DNA of 64,000 nucleotides from Arthrobacter sp. KBS0703 (GCF_002008315.2 NZ_MVDG02000001.1:2976001-3040000), one strand, 5' to 3'. Numbered from the stretch's first letter, positions 1-8,851 are shown. Notes: generated by a model from the sequence alone, not told the origin. Numbers and translations: made by a program.

Positions 1-309
1 CTCTTCCAGGGGCTGAGCCTGATCGGGCTGCCGACGACGTTCGCCATCACCTCCTTGTACGTGTGGCTGTTCAACCGCACCGGTGGCAGCGTCCTGCTGA
101 GCCTTGTGTTCCACAACAGCCAAGGCACGTTCACGGTGGGTTCCTTCGGCTTCACCGGCGCGGACGCCGGCCGCGCCGAACTGATCTACTTCGTCATGGT
201 CCTCCTGGCCGTTCTTGCCACCGTGCTGCTCGACCGCGGGGCCTGGCGCAAGGCACCCCGCTCAGCCACCGCCGTCGGGCGTTTTTCCCTCAGGATGCGT
301 CCGATGTAA
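1..309 (+). CDS. CPBP-family intramembrane protease, C-terminal part
   Basis: The reading frame is open from the first base, so the N-terminus lies outside the window; 102 residues are visible. They contain two or three hydrophobic segments, and an LVFHNSQG stretch that resembles the last conserved His motif of CPBP (CAAX/Abi) integral membrane proteases. Family members cleave within membranes or act in bacteriocin immunity. The EExxxR motif that would confirm this is not in view. The product ends in a short basic tail (RFSLRMRPM). A multi-pass protein of another family is possible. Confidence 0.6.
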   Translation, partial: LFQGLSLIGLPTTFAITSLYVWLFNRTGGSVLLSLVFHNSQGTFTVGSFGFTGADAGRAELIYFVMVLLAVLATVLLDRGAWRKAPRSATAVGRFSLRMRPM

Positions 310-414
310 ACCGACTGCCCGCGGCAGAGCCCCCCGGACAGCACCGGCCGGCACCGCGCCAGACAGCACAGCACCCCCGCGCTCAGCCTCACCACCGATC
401 CCCAGGAGCAGAAG

Positions 415-1056
415 ATGTCCTCACCGCTCGCCTCGGCCGCCGGACCGATCGCCCTAGTGGCGGGCCTCGTCTTTGCCGCCACGGACCTCGCACGCCTGCT
501 CACTGCCGACCGCAGCCTCGACCGGATCGAGATGATGCGACAGGCACCGTTCCAGGTGACGAACGCCCTGTACTGGGTGGTGTTCATCGGGCTCGTCCTC
601 GCCCTCGTCTGCGTGTACTTCCGCACCGCCGGCCGCACCGGCAGGCTCGGCGCCGCCGGCTTCTGCTTCGCGCTTGTGGGCACCTTGGACATGGCGGGCA
701 ACATGTGGTTCGACGGATTCGCCGCACCGTGGATCGTGGACGTCGCGCCCGGCGCCGTCCTCGCCGGGGGCTCCGGCATGCTGGCGATCGGCGGCCTGTC
801 CAGCTACGTGCTGTTTGCCCTCGGCTGGATCGTCTTCGGCATTACAGGCTGGCGGGCGCGCATGTTCCCCGCGTGGGCGGGCGTGGCATTCATCGTGGCC
901 GGATTCCTGGGCTACAACGCGGGCCTGCCGCCGTACGGCATCCCGATCGGCCTGGCCATGGCCGCCCTGGGCTGGTGGATCGTCCGCACCGGAGGCAGGA
1001 CGGCGGCGCCGCCCGAACGCCCGGCTCAGGCTGAAGGCCCGCCCGGCTTAGCCTGA
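415..1056 (+). CDS. Multi-pass membrane protein, unknown function
   Basis: A 213-residue protein with about five or six hydrophobic segments and a Pro/Ala-rich C-terminal tail of about 20 residues. An AGGAG ribosome site at 404-408 fixes the ATG. I do not recognise a family; glycine-rich membrane segments such as GGSGMLAIGG give no functional clue. It follows the CPBP protein gene by 105 bp on the same strand and may share its transcript. Its stop overlaps the end of the convergent deaminase gene by a few bases. Confidence 0.75.
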   Translation: MSSPLASAAGPIALVAGLVFAATDLARLLTADRSLDRIEMMRQAPFQVTNALYWVVFIGLVLALVCVYFRTAGRTGRLGAAGFCFALVGTLDMAGNMWFDGFAAPWIVDVAPGAVLAGGSGMLAIGGLSSYVLFALGWIVFGITGWRARMFPAWAGVAFIVAGFLGYNAGLPPYGIPIGLAMAALGWWIVRTGGRTAAPPERPAQAEGPPGLA

Positions 1057-2100
1057 GAGCTCGGCCAGCAGCTCCGCCTTGCGCTCGTCCGTGGCAAAGG
1101 AGGACCCGATCGAGTTCGCGGCGAGGCGGACGCGGTCGAATTCGGACAGCGCCATCACCGATTCCAGCTGGGCGAAGTTGTCATCCACGTAGCCGCCGAA
1201 GTACGCCGGATCATCCGAATGGACACTCACGTTGAGCCCGGCCGCCAGCATCGCGGGAAGCGGATGTTCGGCCAGCATCTCCACGGCCCGGAGCCGCACG
1301 TTGGACAGCGGGCACACGGTCAACGGCACGCGGTCGGCCACCAGCCGCTCCACCAGGTCGGGATCCTCCATGCACCGGATGCCGTGGTCAATCCGCTCCA
1401 CGCCCAGCACGTCCAGGGCCTCAATAATGTACGACGGCGGGCCCTCCTCGCCGGCGTGGGCGATCTTGCGCAGGCCTGCTTCGCCGGCCCGGGCAAACAG
1501 CCGCTCGAACTTGGCCGGCGGATTGCCCACCTCGGCAGAATCCAGTCCGATGCCGACGATCGGCGCATTCATGGCAAGCAGCGCCTCAAGAACCTCCAGT
1601 GCGGATTCTTCGGACAGATCGCGCAGGAAGGCGGCGATCAGCAGCGTGGAAATCCCGAATTCCTCCTGGGACGTGGCCAGCACCGAGGCCACCCCGTTGA
1701 CGCAGGTTTCCAGCGAGACTCCGCGGGAGAGGTGCGCCTGCGGATCCATCATGATCTCCGCGTGCCGCACTCCGGCGGCCGCGGCACGCGTGAGGTAGGC
1801 CCGGGTCATGTCCGCGAAGTCCGCCTCGGTCCGCAGCACGGCCATGTTGGCGTAGTACAGGTCCAGGAACGACTGCAGGTCCGTGAACTCGTACCGCGCC
1901 CGCAGATCGTCCAGTCCCGAATACGGCAGCTCGATTCCGTTCCGCTCCGCGAGCGCAAGGATCAGTTCGGGCTCCAACGTCCCCTCAATGTGCAGGTGCA
2001 GTTCCGCCACGGGCAGGATCGGCGGTGCCGCCACAGCCACCGGTTCGTTCAGAAGTGCGGTCTGATCATTCGGTTCGGCGGCGCCGTCGTAAGTATCCAC
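1048..2100 (-). CDS. Adenosine deaminase family protein, probably adenine deaminase
   Basis: A metal-dependent amidohydrolase of the adenosine deaminase superfamily, about 350 residues from the GTG at 2100. Visible metal and catalytic motifs are HLH (35-37), HAGEE (215-219), DHG (238-240) and SDDP (295-298). The sequence after SDDP, PAYFGGYVDDNF, resembles the fungal Aah1 and bacterial adenine deaminase branch rather than true adenosine deaminases, so adenine to hypoxanthine is the likelier reaction. The frame stays open to 2214, but that start would lie inside the divergent UvrA-like gene that begins at 2149, so I prefer the GTG. Role: purine salvage in the cytosol. Confidence 0.88.
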   Translation of the reverse strand: MDTYDGAAEPNDQTALLNEPVAVAAPPILPVAELHLHIEGTLEPELILALAERNGIELPYSGLDDLRARYEFTDLQSFLDLYYANMAVLRTEADFADMTRAYLTRAAAAGVRHAEIMMDPQAHLSRGVSLETCVNGVASVLATSQEEFGISTLLIAAFLRDLSEESALEVLEALLAMNAPIVGIGLDSAEVGNPPAKFERLFARAGEAGLRKIAHAGEEGPPSYIIEALDVLGVERIDHGIRCMEDPDLVERLVADRVPLTVCPLSNVRLRAVEMLAEHPLPAMLAAGLNVSVHSDDPAYFGGYVDDNFAQLESVMALSEFDRVRLAANSIGSSFATDERKAELLAELSG

Positions 2101-2148
2101 ACCGCAAGAATAGACCCCGGCACAGACATCACCGCTAGAGTCGAATAG

Positions 2149-4908
2149 ATGCGAAGTGAACAGCCTGCTGACTATCTGCCCGAGCTGACAACCGCGCTGG
2201 CACCCGACCATCACACTGACGGCTTTGTCCGCGTCCGGGGTGCCCGCGAGAACAACCTGCGTAGCGTGGACGTGGACGTCCCCCGCGACGCAATCGTCGC
2301 CTTCACCGGCGTCTCCGGCTCAGGCAAGTCCTCGTTGGCGTTCGGCACCATCTACGCCGAGGCCCAGCGGCGATACTTCGAGTCCGTGGCGCCCTACGCC
2401 CGGCGGCTCATCCAGCAGGGGCACAACCCCAAGGTGGAAATGATCACCGGGCTGCCGCCCGCCGTCGCCCTCCAGCAGCGCCGTGGCTCACCGAGCTCGC
2501 GTTCCACCGTGGGCACGGTGACCACCCTCTCAAACTCGCTCCGCATGCTATATTCCCGAGCCGGCACCTATCCCTCCGGCGCGGCCCCGTTGGACTCCGA
2601 CGCGTTCTCCCCCAACACCGCCGCGGGCGCCTGCCCCGAATGCCATGGGCTCGGGATTGCGCACACCGTCAGTGAGGCATCGCTGGTCCCCGACACCTCG
2701 CTGAGCATCCGCGACGGTGCCATCGCGGCGTGGCCGGGTGCGTGGCAGGGCAAGAACCTGCGGGACATCCTGAGCCATCTCGGCTATGACGTGGACACCC
2801 CGTGGCGGAAGCTTCCCAAGAAGCAGCGCGACTGGATCCTCTTCACCGAGGAACAGCCCGTGGTGGAGGTGACGCCCCAGCGCGACCGCGTGGCCAAGCC
2901 CTACAAGGGCCGGTTCTGGAGCGCCAAAAGCTATGTCCTCCATACCCTGGCCGATTCCAAAAGCAGCACGATGCGCGAGCGCGTACTGAGGTTCATGGAG
3001 ACCGGGCCCTGCCCGCGCTGCGGCGGCACGGGCCTCACGCCGGAGGCCCTTGCTGTGACGTTCGCGGGCCACACCATCGCCGGCCTCAACGCCGTTCCAA
3101 TGGCCGAACTGGCGGACATCATCCGTCCCACCGCCGAGCTCACGGACGCCGGAACCGCCTCGCGCAAGCAGGCCTCGGGCGAAAGCAATGAGGTGGCGGT
3201 GGCCATCACCCGCGACCTCTTGCACCGGGTCAACGTGCTGCTGGAGCTCGGGCTGGGCTACCTGGCCCTGGGCCGCTCCACGCCCACGCTCTCCCCCGGC
3301 GAAATGCAGCGCCTCCGGATCGCCACCCAGCTGCGCTCCGGACTCTTCGGCGTGATCTACGTGCTGGACGAGCCGTCTGCAGGGCTGCACCCGGCCGACG
3401 CCGAGCCCCTCCTCGCCGTCCTGGACCAGCTCAAGTCCTCCGGCAACTCTGTGTTCGTGGTGGAGCACAACATGGACATCGTGCGCCATGCGGACTGGAT
3501 CGTCGACGTCGGTCCCCGCGCCGGTGAAGGCGGCGGCGAGGTGCTCTACAGCGGCCCCGTGGCTGGCCTCGCCGAGGTGGAGGCCTCCCTGACCCGGCCG
3601 TTCCTTTTTCCCAGCGGCGCCGACGGTTCTGCTGGTTCCAAGGGGTCCGCCGATTCGAAGGGTTCCGCTGCAAAGCGTTCCAATGCAAAGAAGAACGACG
3701 GCGGCGCCCGCGCTGCGGATTCGGACGACGCCGGTTCGGACGACACTGGCGCGCGCGGCGGCGGCGCCCGCGGCGGTCCCACTGCTGACGATGTACGGCG
3801 GGAACCCGGGGGCTGGCTGGAGCTGCGCGACATCAGCCGGCACAATCTGCGGGAGCTTGACGCCAACTTCCCCCTGGGCGTCCTCACCGCCGTCACAGGC
3901 GTCTCCGGCTCCGGCAAGTCAACGCTGGTCAGCCAGGTGCTTGCAGAGGTCGTGGGCTCCTTGCTGCACCCGGCATCCGACGGCGGCGGCGCCGACTCGG
4001 CGGACCCTGCGGACACGGCACAAGGGGCGGACTCAGCGGATCCCTTGGACACGGCTCAATCCGCGGACGCCGGTGGGCTCAGCGCGCCGATGACGGTGGG
4101 ACCCGTGTCCGGCCTGGAGCAGGTGGACCGGCTGGTGAAGGTGGACCAGAAACCGATCGGCCGCACGCCGCGATCCAACCTCGCCACATACACCGGGCTC
4201 TTCGATGCGGTCCGCAAGGAATTCGCCGCCACGGACGCAGCCAAGGCCAGGGGCTTCGGCGCAGGGCGCTTCTCCTTCAACGTGGCTGGCGGCCGGTGCG
4301 ATACCTGCCAGGGTGAGGGCTTCGTGGCCGTGGAACTGCTGTTCCTGCCCGGAAGCTACGGGCCCTGCCCTGAGTGCGGCGGTTCGCGCTACAACCCGGA
4401 AACACTCGACGTTACGTACCGCGGCAAGAACGTAGCCGAGGTCCTGGGCATGACCGTCGGCGCCGCAACCGGATTCCTCGCCGATGTCCCGGCGGCGGCC
4501 CGCAGCCTTCAGACCCTCCTCGAGGTGGGCCTGGGGTACCTCCGCCTTGGCCAGCCGGCCACCGAACTGTCCGGCGGCGAGGCCCAGCGCATCAAGCTGG
4601 CCACGGAACTCCAGCGGGCCCGACGCGGCCACACGCTTTACCTCCTCGATGAGCCCACCACCGGCCTGCATCCGGCGGACGTCCAACTCCTCATGGCACA
4701 GCTCAACCGCCTCGTCGACGCCGGCAACACCGTCATCGTCGTGGAACACGAAATGGATGTGGTGGCGGCCGCGGACTGGGTCATTGACCTCGGACCTGCC
4801 GGTGGCGACGCCGGCGGCGAGATCGTAGCCGCCGGGACGGCAGCCGCCGTCGCACTTTCACCGGACAGCCGGACGGCACCCTATCTGGCTGCGGCCCTGG
4901 CGTCGTGA
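2149..4908 (+). CDS. UvrA2-like excinuclease-type ATPase
   Basis: A 919-residue two-cassette ABC ATPase of the UvrA family. The first Walker A (VSGSGKSS) is near residue 55 and the first CPEC zinc motif already near 162. In canonical UvrA these are about 220 residues apart, so the UvrB-binding domain is absent, as in the UvrA2/DrrC class. The first signature is LSPGE, the second LSGGE; CDTC and CPEC motifs mark the second zinc module. Ser/Gly/Ala/Asp-rich linkers sit between the cassettes and after the second Walker A; the latter contains a duplicated 12-residue unit. The family is linked to DNA damage or DNA-binding drug tolerance. It is divergent from the deaminase gene, and the start has no strong ribosome site. 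Confidence 0.9.
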   Translation: MRSEQPADYLPELTTALAPDHHTDGFVRVRGARENNLRSVDVDVPRDAIVAFTGVSGSGKSSLAFGTIYAEAQRRYFESVAPYARRLIQQGHNPKVEMITGLPPAVALQQRRGSPSSRSTVGTVTTLSNSLRMLYSRAGTYPSGAAPLDSDAFSPNTAAGACPECHGLGIAHTVSEASLVPDTSLSIRDGAIAAWPGAWQGKNLRDILSHLGYDVDTPWRKLPKKQRDWILFTEEQPVVEVTPQRDRVAKPYKGRFWSAKSYVLHTLADSKSSTMRERVLRFMETGPCPRCGGTGLTPEALAVTFAGHTIAGLNAVPMAELADIIRPTAELTDAGTASRKQASGESNEVAVAITRDLLHRVNVLLELGLGYLALGRSTPTLSPGEMQRLRIATQLRSGLFGVIYVLDEPSAGLHPADAEPLLAVLDQLKSSGNSVFVVEHNMDIVRHADWIVDVGPRAGEGGGEVLYSGPVAGLAEVEASLTRPFLFPSGADGSAGSKGSADSKGSAAKRSNAKKNDGGARAADSDDAGSDDTGARGGGARGGPTADDVRREPGGWLELRDISRHNLRELDANFPLGVLTAVTGVSGSGKSTLVSQVLAEVVGSLLHPASDGGGADSADPADTAQGADSADPLDTAQSADAGGLSAPMTVGPVSGLEQVDRLVKVDQKPIGRTPRSNLATYTGLFDAVRKEFAATDAAKARGFGAGRFSFNVAGGRCDTCQGEGFVAVELLFLPGSYGPCPECGGSRYNPETLDVTYRGKNVAEVLGMTVGAATGFLADVPAAARSLQTLLEVGLGYLRLGQPATELSGGEAQRIKLATELQRARRGHTLYLLDEPTTGLHPADVQLLMAQLNRLVDAGNTVIVVEHEMDVVAAADWVIDLGPAGGDAGGEIVAAGTAAAVALSPDSRTAPYLAAALAS

Positions 4909-5024
4909 GGCGGGCCTGGAATTCCCAAGCGCGGCGTCCACTTCGGCGCCGAGGCGTCTGCCGCCCGCCGCGGTGACACGATCTCGGTGTCCAATTTGAT
5001 TTGACCGTGAAAATTGATCTCGAT

Positions 5025-5053
5025 TTGATAACGGAGCAGGACTGCTTTAGCGT
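5025..5053 (+). promoter_or_regulatory. Predicted promoter of the Rpf gene
   Basis: TTGATA at 5025-5030 and TAGCGT at 5048-5053 are separated by exactly 17 bases, a good sigma-70-type pair in locally AT-richer DNA. Transcription would begin near 5060 and leave a leader of about 160 bases before the ATG at 5220. A second TTGACC lies nearby at 5001-5006. The promoter is inferred from sequence only. Confidence 0.55.
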
Positions 5054-5063
5054 GGAATACATG

Positions 5064-5131
5064 CCCGCGCCGCGCGGGACAAGAATGCCCGGTGCTGCCT
5101 CCACCAGTTACTGCCCGGCCGGCAGACACCG
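5064..5131 (+). promoter_or_regulatory. Structured 5' leader of the Rpf gene (two hairpins)
   Basis: Between the predicted promoter and the start codon lie two hairpins. The first pairs CCCGCG (5064-5069) with CGCGGG (5073-5078). The second pairs CGGTGCTGCC (5090-5099) with GGCAG-A-CACCG (5121-5131), ten pairs with one bulged A. Actinobacterial rpf leaders often carry the c-di-AMP (ydaO-type) riboswitch, but I could not find its conserved GGGGTGAAT or GTCAGCTAAC blocks. The 311-base gap before the gene otherwise holds only the promoter and about 90 unpaired leader bases. Confidence 0.4.
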
Positions 5132-5219
5132 TAATGACCTCTATTTGTCAGGGGCGGGCGGTAGCGCGACAACGTCCGGGGACGGACCGAGCGCGGGTGG
5201 CCTCAGGAGCATCCCGACC

Positions 5220-5909
5220 ATGAAGAAATCAACTTTCAGTACTGCCGCGCGCCGCGGAGTCACTCTGGCCGCCGTTTCCGCTGCAGGCCTGGCCCTGTCC
5301 GCCACGGCAGCAAACGCAGCAGCGCCCACGGCCACCAGCGCCTCCACGTGGGACGCCCTCGCCCAGTGTGAAAGTGGCGGCAACTGGGCCACCAACACCG
5401 GCAACGGCTTCTCCGGAGGCCTCCAGTTCACCCCTCAGACTTGGGCTGCCTATGGCGGTACGGGATCCCCTGAAAGCGCCTCAGGCGCCCAGCAGATCGC
5501 CGTAGCCCAGAAGGTCCAGGCCGGTCAGGGCTGGGGCGCATGGCCCGCCTGTGCCGCGAAGCTCGGCCTGAGCGGCGGAGCTACCGCAGCCGCCCCGCAG
5601 ATCCAGCCCCAGAGCGTCCCTGTCCAGCCAGCACCTGTCCAGGCAGCACCCGTTCAGACGGCGCCGGTTCAGACCGCTCCCGTGGCCCAAGCACCGGTTG
5701 TCACCGAGGCTCCGGCCCAGGCCAGGCACGCGGCCACAGTGCCCGTGAGCGGCGAGACCTACACCGTGCAGAACGGCGACACGCTCAGCAAGATCGCCGA
5801 CAAGCTCGGCGTCCAGGGCGGATGGCAGCACCTTGCCGACGCCAACGCTGACAGCATCACCGATCCTGACCTGGTGTTCGTCGGCCAGGTTCTGCAGCTG
5901 CCTGCCTAA
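5220..5909 (+). CDS. Resuscitation-promoting factor-like transglycosylase with LysM
   Basis: A secreted peptidoglycan enzyme of 229 residues. A signal peptide with basic start [13 protein letters not shown] and ATAANA cleavage region covers about residues 1-34. The Rpf domain follows ([13 protein letters not shown], with the catalytic Glu, then [10 protein letters not shown], to about residue 115). Next comes a Pro/Val/Gln linker with repeated PVQ(T/A)AP units, and a C-terminal LysM ([17 protein letters not shown]) for cell-wall binding. Rpf proteins cleave glycan strands and help dormant cells regrow. The ATG at 5220 is chosen because the signal peptide starts there, although the frame is open upstream. 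It is followed by a strong terminator. Confidence 0.95.
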   Translation: MKKSTFSTAARRGVTLAAVSAAGLALSATAANAAAPTATSASTWDALAQCESGGNWATNTGNGFSGGLQFTPQTWAAYGGTGSPESASGAQQIAVAQKVQAGQGWGAWPACAAKLGLSGGATAAAPQIQPQSVPVQPAPVQAAPVQTAPVQTAPVAQAPVVTEAPAQARHAATVPVSGETYTVQNGDTLSKIADKLGVQGGWQHLADANADSITDPDLVFVGQVLQLPA

Positions 5910-5954
5910 CTATTTAGGCTTAGCTGCCGGCAGCCACTCTGGCTGTGACCACGA

Positions 5955-5989
5955 CGCCGGGCGTCCCCTCTTACGGGGGACGCCCGGCG
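5955..5989 (+). terminator. Rho-independent terminator after the Rpf gene
   Basis: CGCCGGGCGTCCCC (5955-5968) pairs perfectly with GGGGACGCCCGGCG (5976-5989) around a TCTTACG loop, and a T-rich tail (CCGTTTGTTTA) follows. Fourteen base pairs plus the tail make a strong plus-strand terminator. Confidence 0.85.
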
Positions 5990-6085
5990 CCGTTTGTTTA
6001 ATGCCGAAGGCTCGCTGATCACGCGCTTCGCAACGCCGGCACCTGACACGCCGGCGACCACCTTAATACAGCGCTTAAAGCAGTA

Positions 6086-6126
6086 CGACGCCGGGCGGCC
6101 CCCTCTTGCGGGGACGCCCGGCGTCG
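6086..6126. terminator. Second, near-duplicate terminator hairpin
   Basis: CGACGCCGGGCG (6086-6097) pairs with CGCCCGGCGTCG (6115-6126), and an inner CCCC/GGGG stem surrounds a CTCTTGC loop. Stem and loop nearly copy the hairpin 131 bases upstream. It lies just past the stop of the convergent minus-strand gene at 6149, so it probably terminates that gene. Confidence 0.7.
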
Positions 6127-6148
6127 TCGTCTGCTGTGGAGTTTGGCC

Positions 6149-6775
6149 TTACGCCGCGGTGGGAAGCTCGCGGACGATGCGGACCTTCCAAGCGGCGTCG
6201 TCACTGGTATCCAGGAGTGCGACGGTGCCGGAGGTGATGTGCAGGGCAACGCGCTTCGCGTGCAGCAGTTCGAGGTAGAGGTGCTCGTTCATGCGCGAGG
6301 GGGTGTCGATGACGAACTTCACGGCGTCGCGCACCTTGCGGTAGTTGGCGCTGCGTTCGCGGTGCCGGTGCAGTTCAAGTTCGTGGCGCTGCTTCACGCG
6401 CGGCTCGTGGCGGTTCAGCCAGTTCACGGCGAAGTGCACTCCGATCACCAGGGACAGCGACACGGCGTAAATCCACCAACCGGTGGACATCAGGAACAGC
6501 GGCAGATTGGCGATGGCCACGATGGCGATCACAACACGGAGGGCAACCAGGCGGCGCACGGTCAATGCGACCGAGGCAAGAGCCGTGCGGAAGCGGTGCT
6601 GCTCCTTGCGGGCGGCCGCAGGATCCAGCGTAAACTCGTCGAGAACAAGGATGCCGTTCGCGTCGGGGCCGAGCATCCGGCCGTACTTGGGAACGAACAG
6701 CTGAGGCTCCTGTGACGCGTGTGATTTAGGCTCTGAAGACGCGGCTGACAGAGGAGCTGGCGAGGTAAGAGTCAT
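6149..6775 (-). CDS. Conserved membrane protein with two transmembrane segments
   Basis: A 208-residue protein of unknown function. About 60 mostly polar residues precede two adjoining hydrophobic segments (LRVVIAIVAIANLPLFLM and IYAVSLSLVIGVHFAV, about residues 80-120). A charged, His/Arg-rich cytoplasmic region follows (NRHEPRVKQRHELELHRHR) and then a globular C-terminus. A GGAAG ribosome site precedes the ATG at 6775. It is monocistronic between a duplicated terminator and the divergent glycosylase-like gene. Confidence 0.75.
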   Translation of the reverse strand: MTLTSPAPLSAASSEPKSHASQEPQLFVPKYGRMLGPDANGILVLDEFTLDPAAARKEQHRFRTALASVALTVRRLVALRVVIAIVAIANLPLFLMSTGWWIYAVSLSLVIGVHFAVNWLNRHEPRVKQRHELELHRHRERSANYRKVRDAVKFVIDTPSRMNEHLYLELLHAKRVALHITSGTVALLDTSDDAAWKVRIVRELPTAA

Positions 6776-6954
6776 GTGAGGGCTTCCGGACGCTGGGGGA
6801 GGTTTCGGCTATCTTAGTGGTTGAGGCGCAGCGCTGTATGCATCGGTCCACTATGTGAACACTGCGGGCCCTGCATGGCAGCCGGCCCGCAGGACTGCAT
6901 GTGGCCCCGGACACCGCAATTGGCACATCGGGCGCGGGGCGTCAGACTGAAGAG

Positions 6955-7878
6955 ATGCAAACCTTTCTCCCGTACTCCGATTTCCAGCAAAGTGCCGCCG
7001 CGCTGGACCCTGCCAGGCTCGGCAAGCAGCGCGTGGAGGCGCTGCAGACACTCCGTGCGCTGGTGATCCCGGAGTACGGCTGGCAGTCCCACCCCGCGAT
7101 CCGGATGTGGATGGGCTATGTTCCGGCGCTCACCATGTACGGGCTGGCCATGGTGGACGAATGGACCAAACGCGGATTCGATGACACCACCAGGGCTAAC
7201 ATCCGCGAGTTCGCCCCGCAGGCCGGCCACCCGGACTACGCCGCCAAAATTCCCATGCCGCCGTGGCTCGGGGATCCCGAGCTTCACCTGAGCCACCGCT
7301 CCAACCTCGTCCGCAAGGACCCGCGTTTCTACTCCGAGGTGTTCCCGGACACCGAGGCGGACCTCGAGTACGTCTGGCCCGAGCCGCACCATGAATTCCT
7401 GCCCCAGGATCCCGAGGGCGATGTCCTATGGATTCTGCGCGAACACGTGGGCAACATCGACCCCGAGCAGCTCGACAAGGTCGCCCTGCCCGCCGTGGGC
7501 CGTGCGGCCCAGACCGCCGGCAAGGCTTCCGGCGGGGACTCCGACGACGACTACCAGTTCGTATACGCCGACTCGGGATCGCGCCGGCCGGCCAAGGTCG
7601 CACGCAAGCTCCCGCGCAAGCTCGTCAAGAAGCCGTCGCGGAAGCGGCAGCGCCAGGAAGCGGCCTTCTCAACCCTGCCGGGCAAGTCGCCCCTGGCTAT
7701 CCCGCTAGAAAACGGCAACAAGTTCGCCCTCGGGATAGTACTGGGACGGCCCATCACGCTCGACGACGGCCGCTTCGGCCGAAACTTCAAAGTCACCGAT
7801 GTTGTGGACCGCTCAGCGTTCGACTACCCGGCCCTGCTGCAGGATCCCCGAGTCTTCTTCCCGGTCCCGGCCCCCTAA
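6955..7878 (+). CDS. MSMEG_6728-type / pyrimidine-dimer glycosylase-like protein
   Basis: The 307-residue product begins MQTFLPY, followed by a LGKQRVEALQ block and WQSHPAIRMW. These match actinobacterial proteins named after MSMEG_6728 and related to the T4 endonuclease V (Pyr_excise) fold. A role in repair of UV damage is therefore possible but unproven. The middle (about residues 190-245) is a charged, Lys/Arg-rich linker likely to be disordered, and a C-terminal domain follows. The frame is open back to a GTG at 6901; the ATG at 6955 is chosen because the family motif starts there. The next gene begins 5 bases after its stop, so the two are probably cotranslated. Confidence 0.7.
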   Translation: MQTFLPYSDFQQSAAALDPARLGKQRVEALQTLRALVIPEYGWQSHPAIRMWMGYVPALTMYGLAMVDEWTKRGFDDTTRANIREFAPQAGHPDYAAKIPMPPWLGDPELHLSHRSNLVRKDPRFYSEVFPDTEADLEYVWPEPHHEFLPQDPEGDVLWILREHVGNIDPEQLDKVALPAVGRAAQTAGKASGGDSDDDYQFVYADSGSRRPAKVARKLPRKLVKKPSRKRQRQEAAFSTLPGKSPLAIPLENGNKFALGIVLGRPITLDDGRFGRNFKVTDVVDRSAFDYPALLQDPRVFFPVPAP

Positions 7879-7883
7879 GCCGG

Positions 7884-8744
7884 ATGACCATACTCCTCGC
7901 CGGCTGCGGCGACCTTGGCACCGAGGCGGGGCTGCGGTTCGCCGCGGCAGGACATCGAGTCGTGGGATGGCGGCGTTCGCCGGAGAAACTCCCGGCCGCA
8001 ATCGAAGGCGCCGCGACTGACCTGAGCACCGCTGAACTGCCGCCGGTCCCGGCGGACACGGCCGCCGTCGTCGTCGCTATTGCTGCCAATTCCCCTACCG
8101 AGGCGGCCTACCGGGCCGCCTATGTCGACGGGTTGTCGCATGTGCTGGACGTACTTGAGCGCGACGGCGTGACGCCACGCCGCATCCTCTTCGTCTCCTC
8201 CACCGCGGTGTACGGCGACGCCGGCGGAGGCTGGGTGGATGAGAGCACGACGCCGGCACCCGGCGGATTCTCCGGCCGCATCCTCTGCGAGGCGGAGGAA
8301 CTGCTGGCGAACCGTTTGCGCGGGACGCTGACGGCACCCGTGATACTCCGTCTGGGCGGCATCTACGGGCCTGGCCGCACGCGTCTCATTGACCAGGTCC
8401 GAGACGGGACAGCAGTCCTCCCCGACGACCCGAGGTACACCAACCGCATTCACCGCGACGACGCCGCTGCCGCGATCGTGCATTTGTGCACGATGGCGGA
8501 GGAACCGGCACCCGTGTATGTAGGAGTCGACGACGATCCCGCCGAACTGGGCGACGTCCTCCGCTTCCTGGCCTCGGAGCTGGGACTGGACGCCCCGCCG
8601 TCGGGCAATGCTGGCGACGCACGCGGCGGCAACAAACGCTGCAGCAACGCGTTGCTCCGCGGCACAGGATATTCGTTCAAATACCCCACATTCCGCGAAG
8701 GGTATCGGGACATTCTGGCGGGCGTTGGGGTACGGCATCCTTAG
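7884..8744 (+). CDS. NAD-dependent epimerase/dehydratase-like (YeeZ-type) protein
   Basis: An extended-SDR Rossmann protein of 286 residues. The N-terminus MTILLAGCGDLGTEAG shows the dinucleotide-binding glycine motif at residues 7-12. VVVAIAANSPTEAAYRAAY, LFVSSTAVYGDAGG and LRLGGIYGPGR are typical of the YeeZ-like branch of NAD(P)-binding epimerases. Substrate unknown. The ATG lies 5 bases after the stop of the preceding gene, so translation is probably coupled. The C-terminus (NKRCSNALLRGTGYSFKYPTFREGY) matches the end of this family. Confidence 0.85.
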   Translation: MTILLAGCGDLGTEAGLRFAAAGHRVVGWRRSPEKLPAAIEGAATDLSTAELPPVPADTAAVVVAIAANSPTEAAYRAAYVDGLSHVLDVLERDGVTPRRILFVSSTAVYGDAGGGWVDESTTPAPGGFSGRILCEAEELLANRLRGTLTAPVILRLGGIYGPGRTRLIDQVRDGTAVLPDDPRYTNRIHRDDAAAAIVHLCTMAEEPAPVYVGVDDDPAELGDVLRFLASELGLDAPPSGNAGDARGGNKRCSNALLRGTGYSFKYPTFREGYRDILAGVGVRHP

Positions 8745-8851
8745 GCGTTCGCTGCCTCTGGACCTGCTTCAGGCAGGTTCAGGCAGTCTGATTCAACCCG
8801 CCTGATTCAGCCAGAGCGGAACAAAACTTAGACCGGAAGTATGGGGGCGTG

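Noticed and set aside
5001..5219. In-frame upstream extension of the Rpf gene
   Set aside because: The signal peptide starts at 5220, and the upstream part overlaps the promoter and hairpins.
5060..5219. c-di-AMP (ydaO) riboswitch before rpf
   Set aside because: Expected from family knowledge, but the conserved GGGGTGAAT and GTCAGCTAAC blocks are not present.
6901..6954. GTG start at 6901 for the glycosylase-like gene
   Set aside because: The family N-terminus MQTFLPY begins at 6955; the added residues look non-coding.
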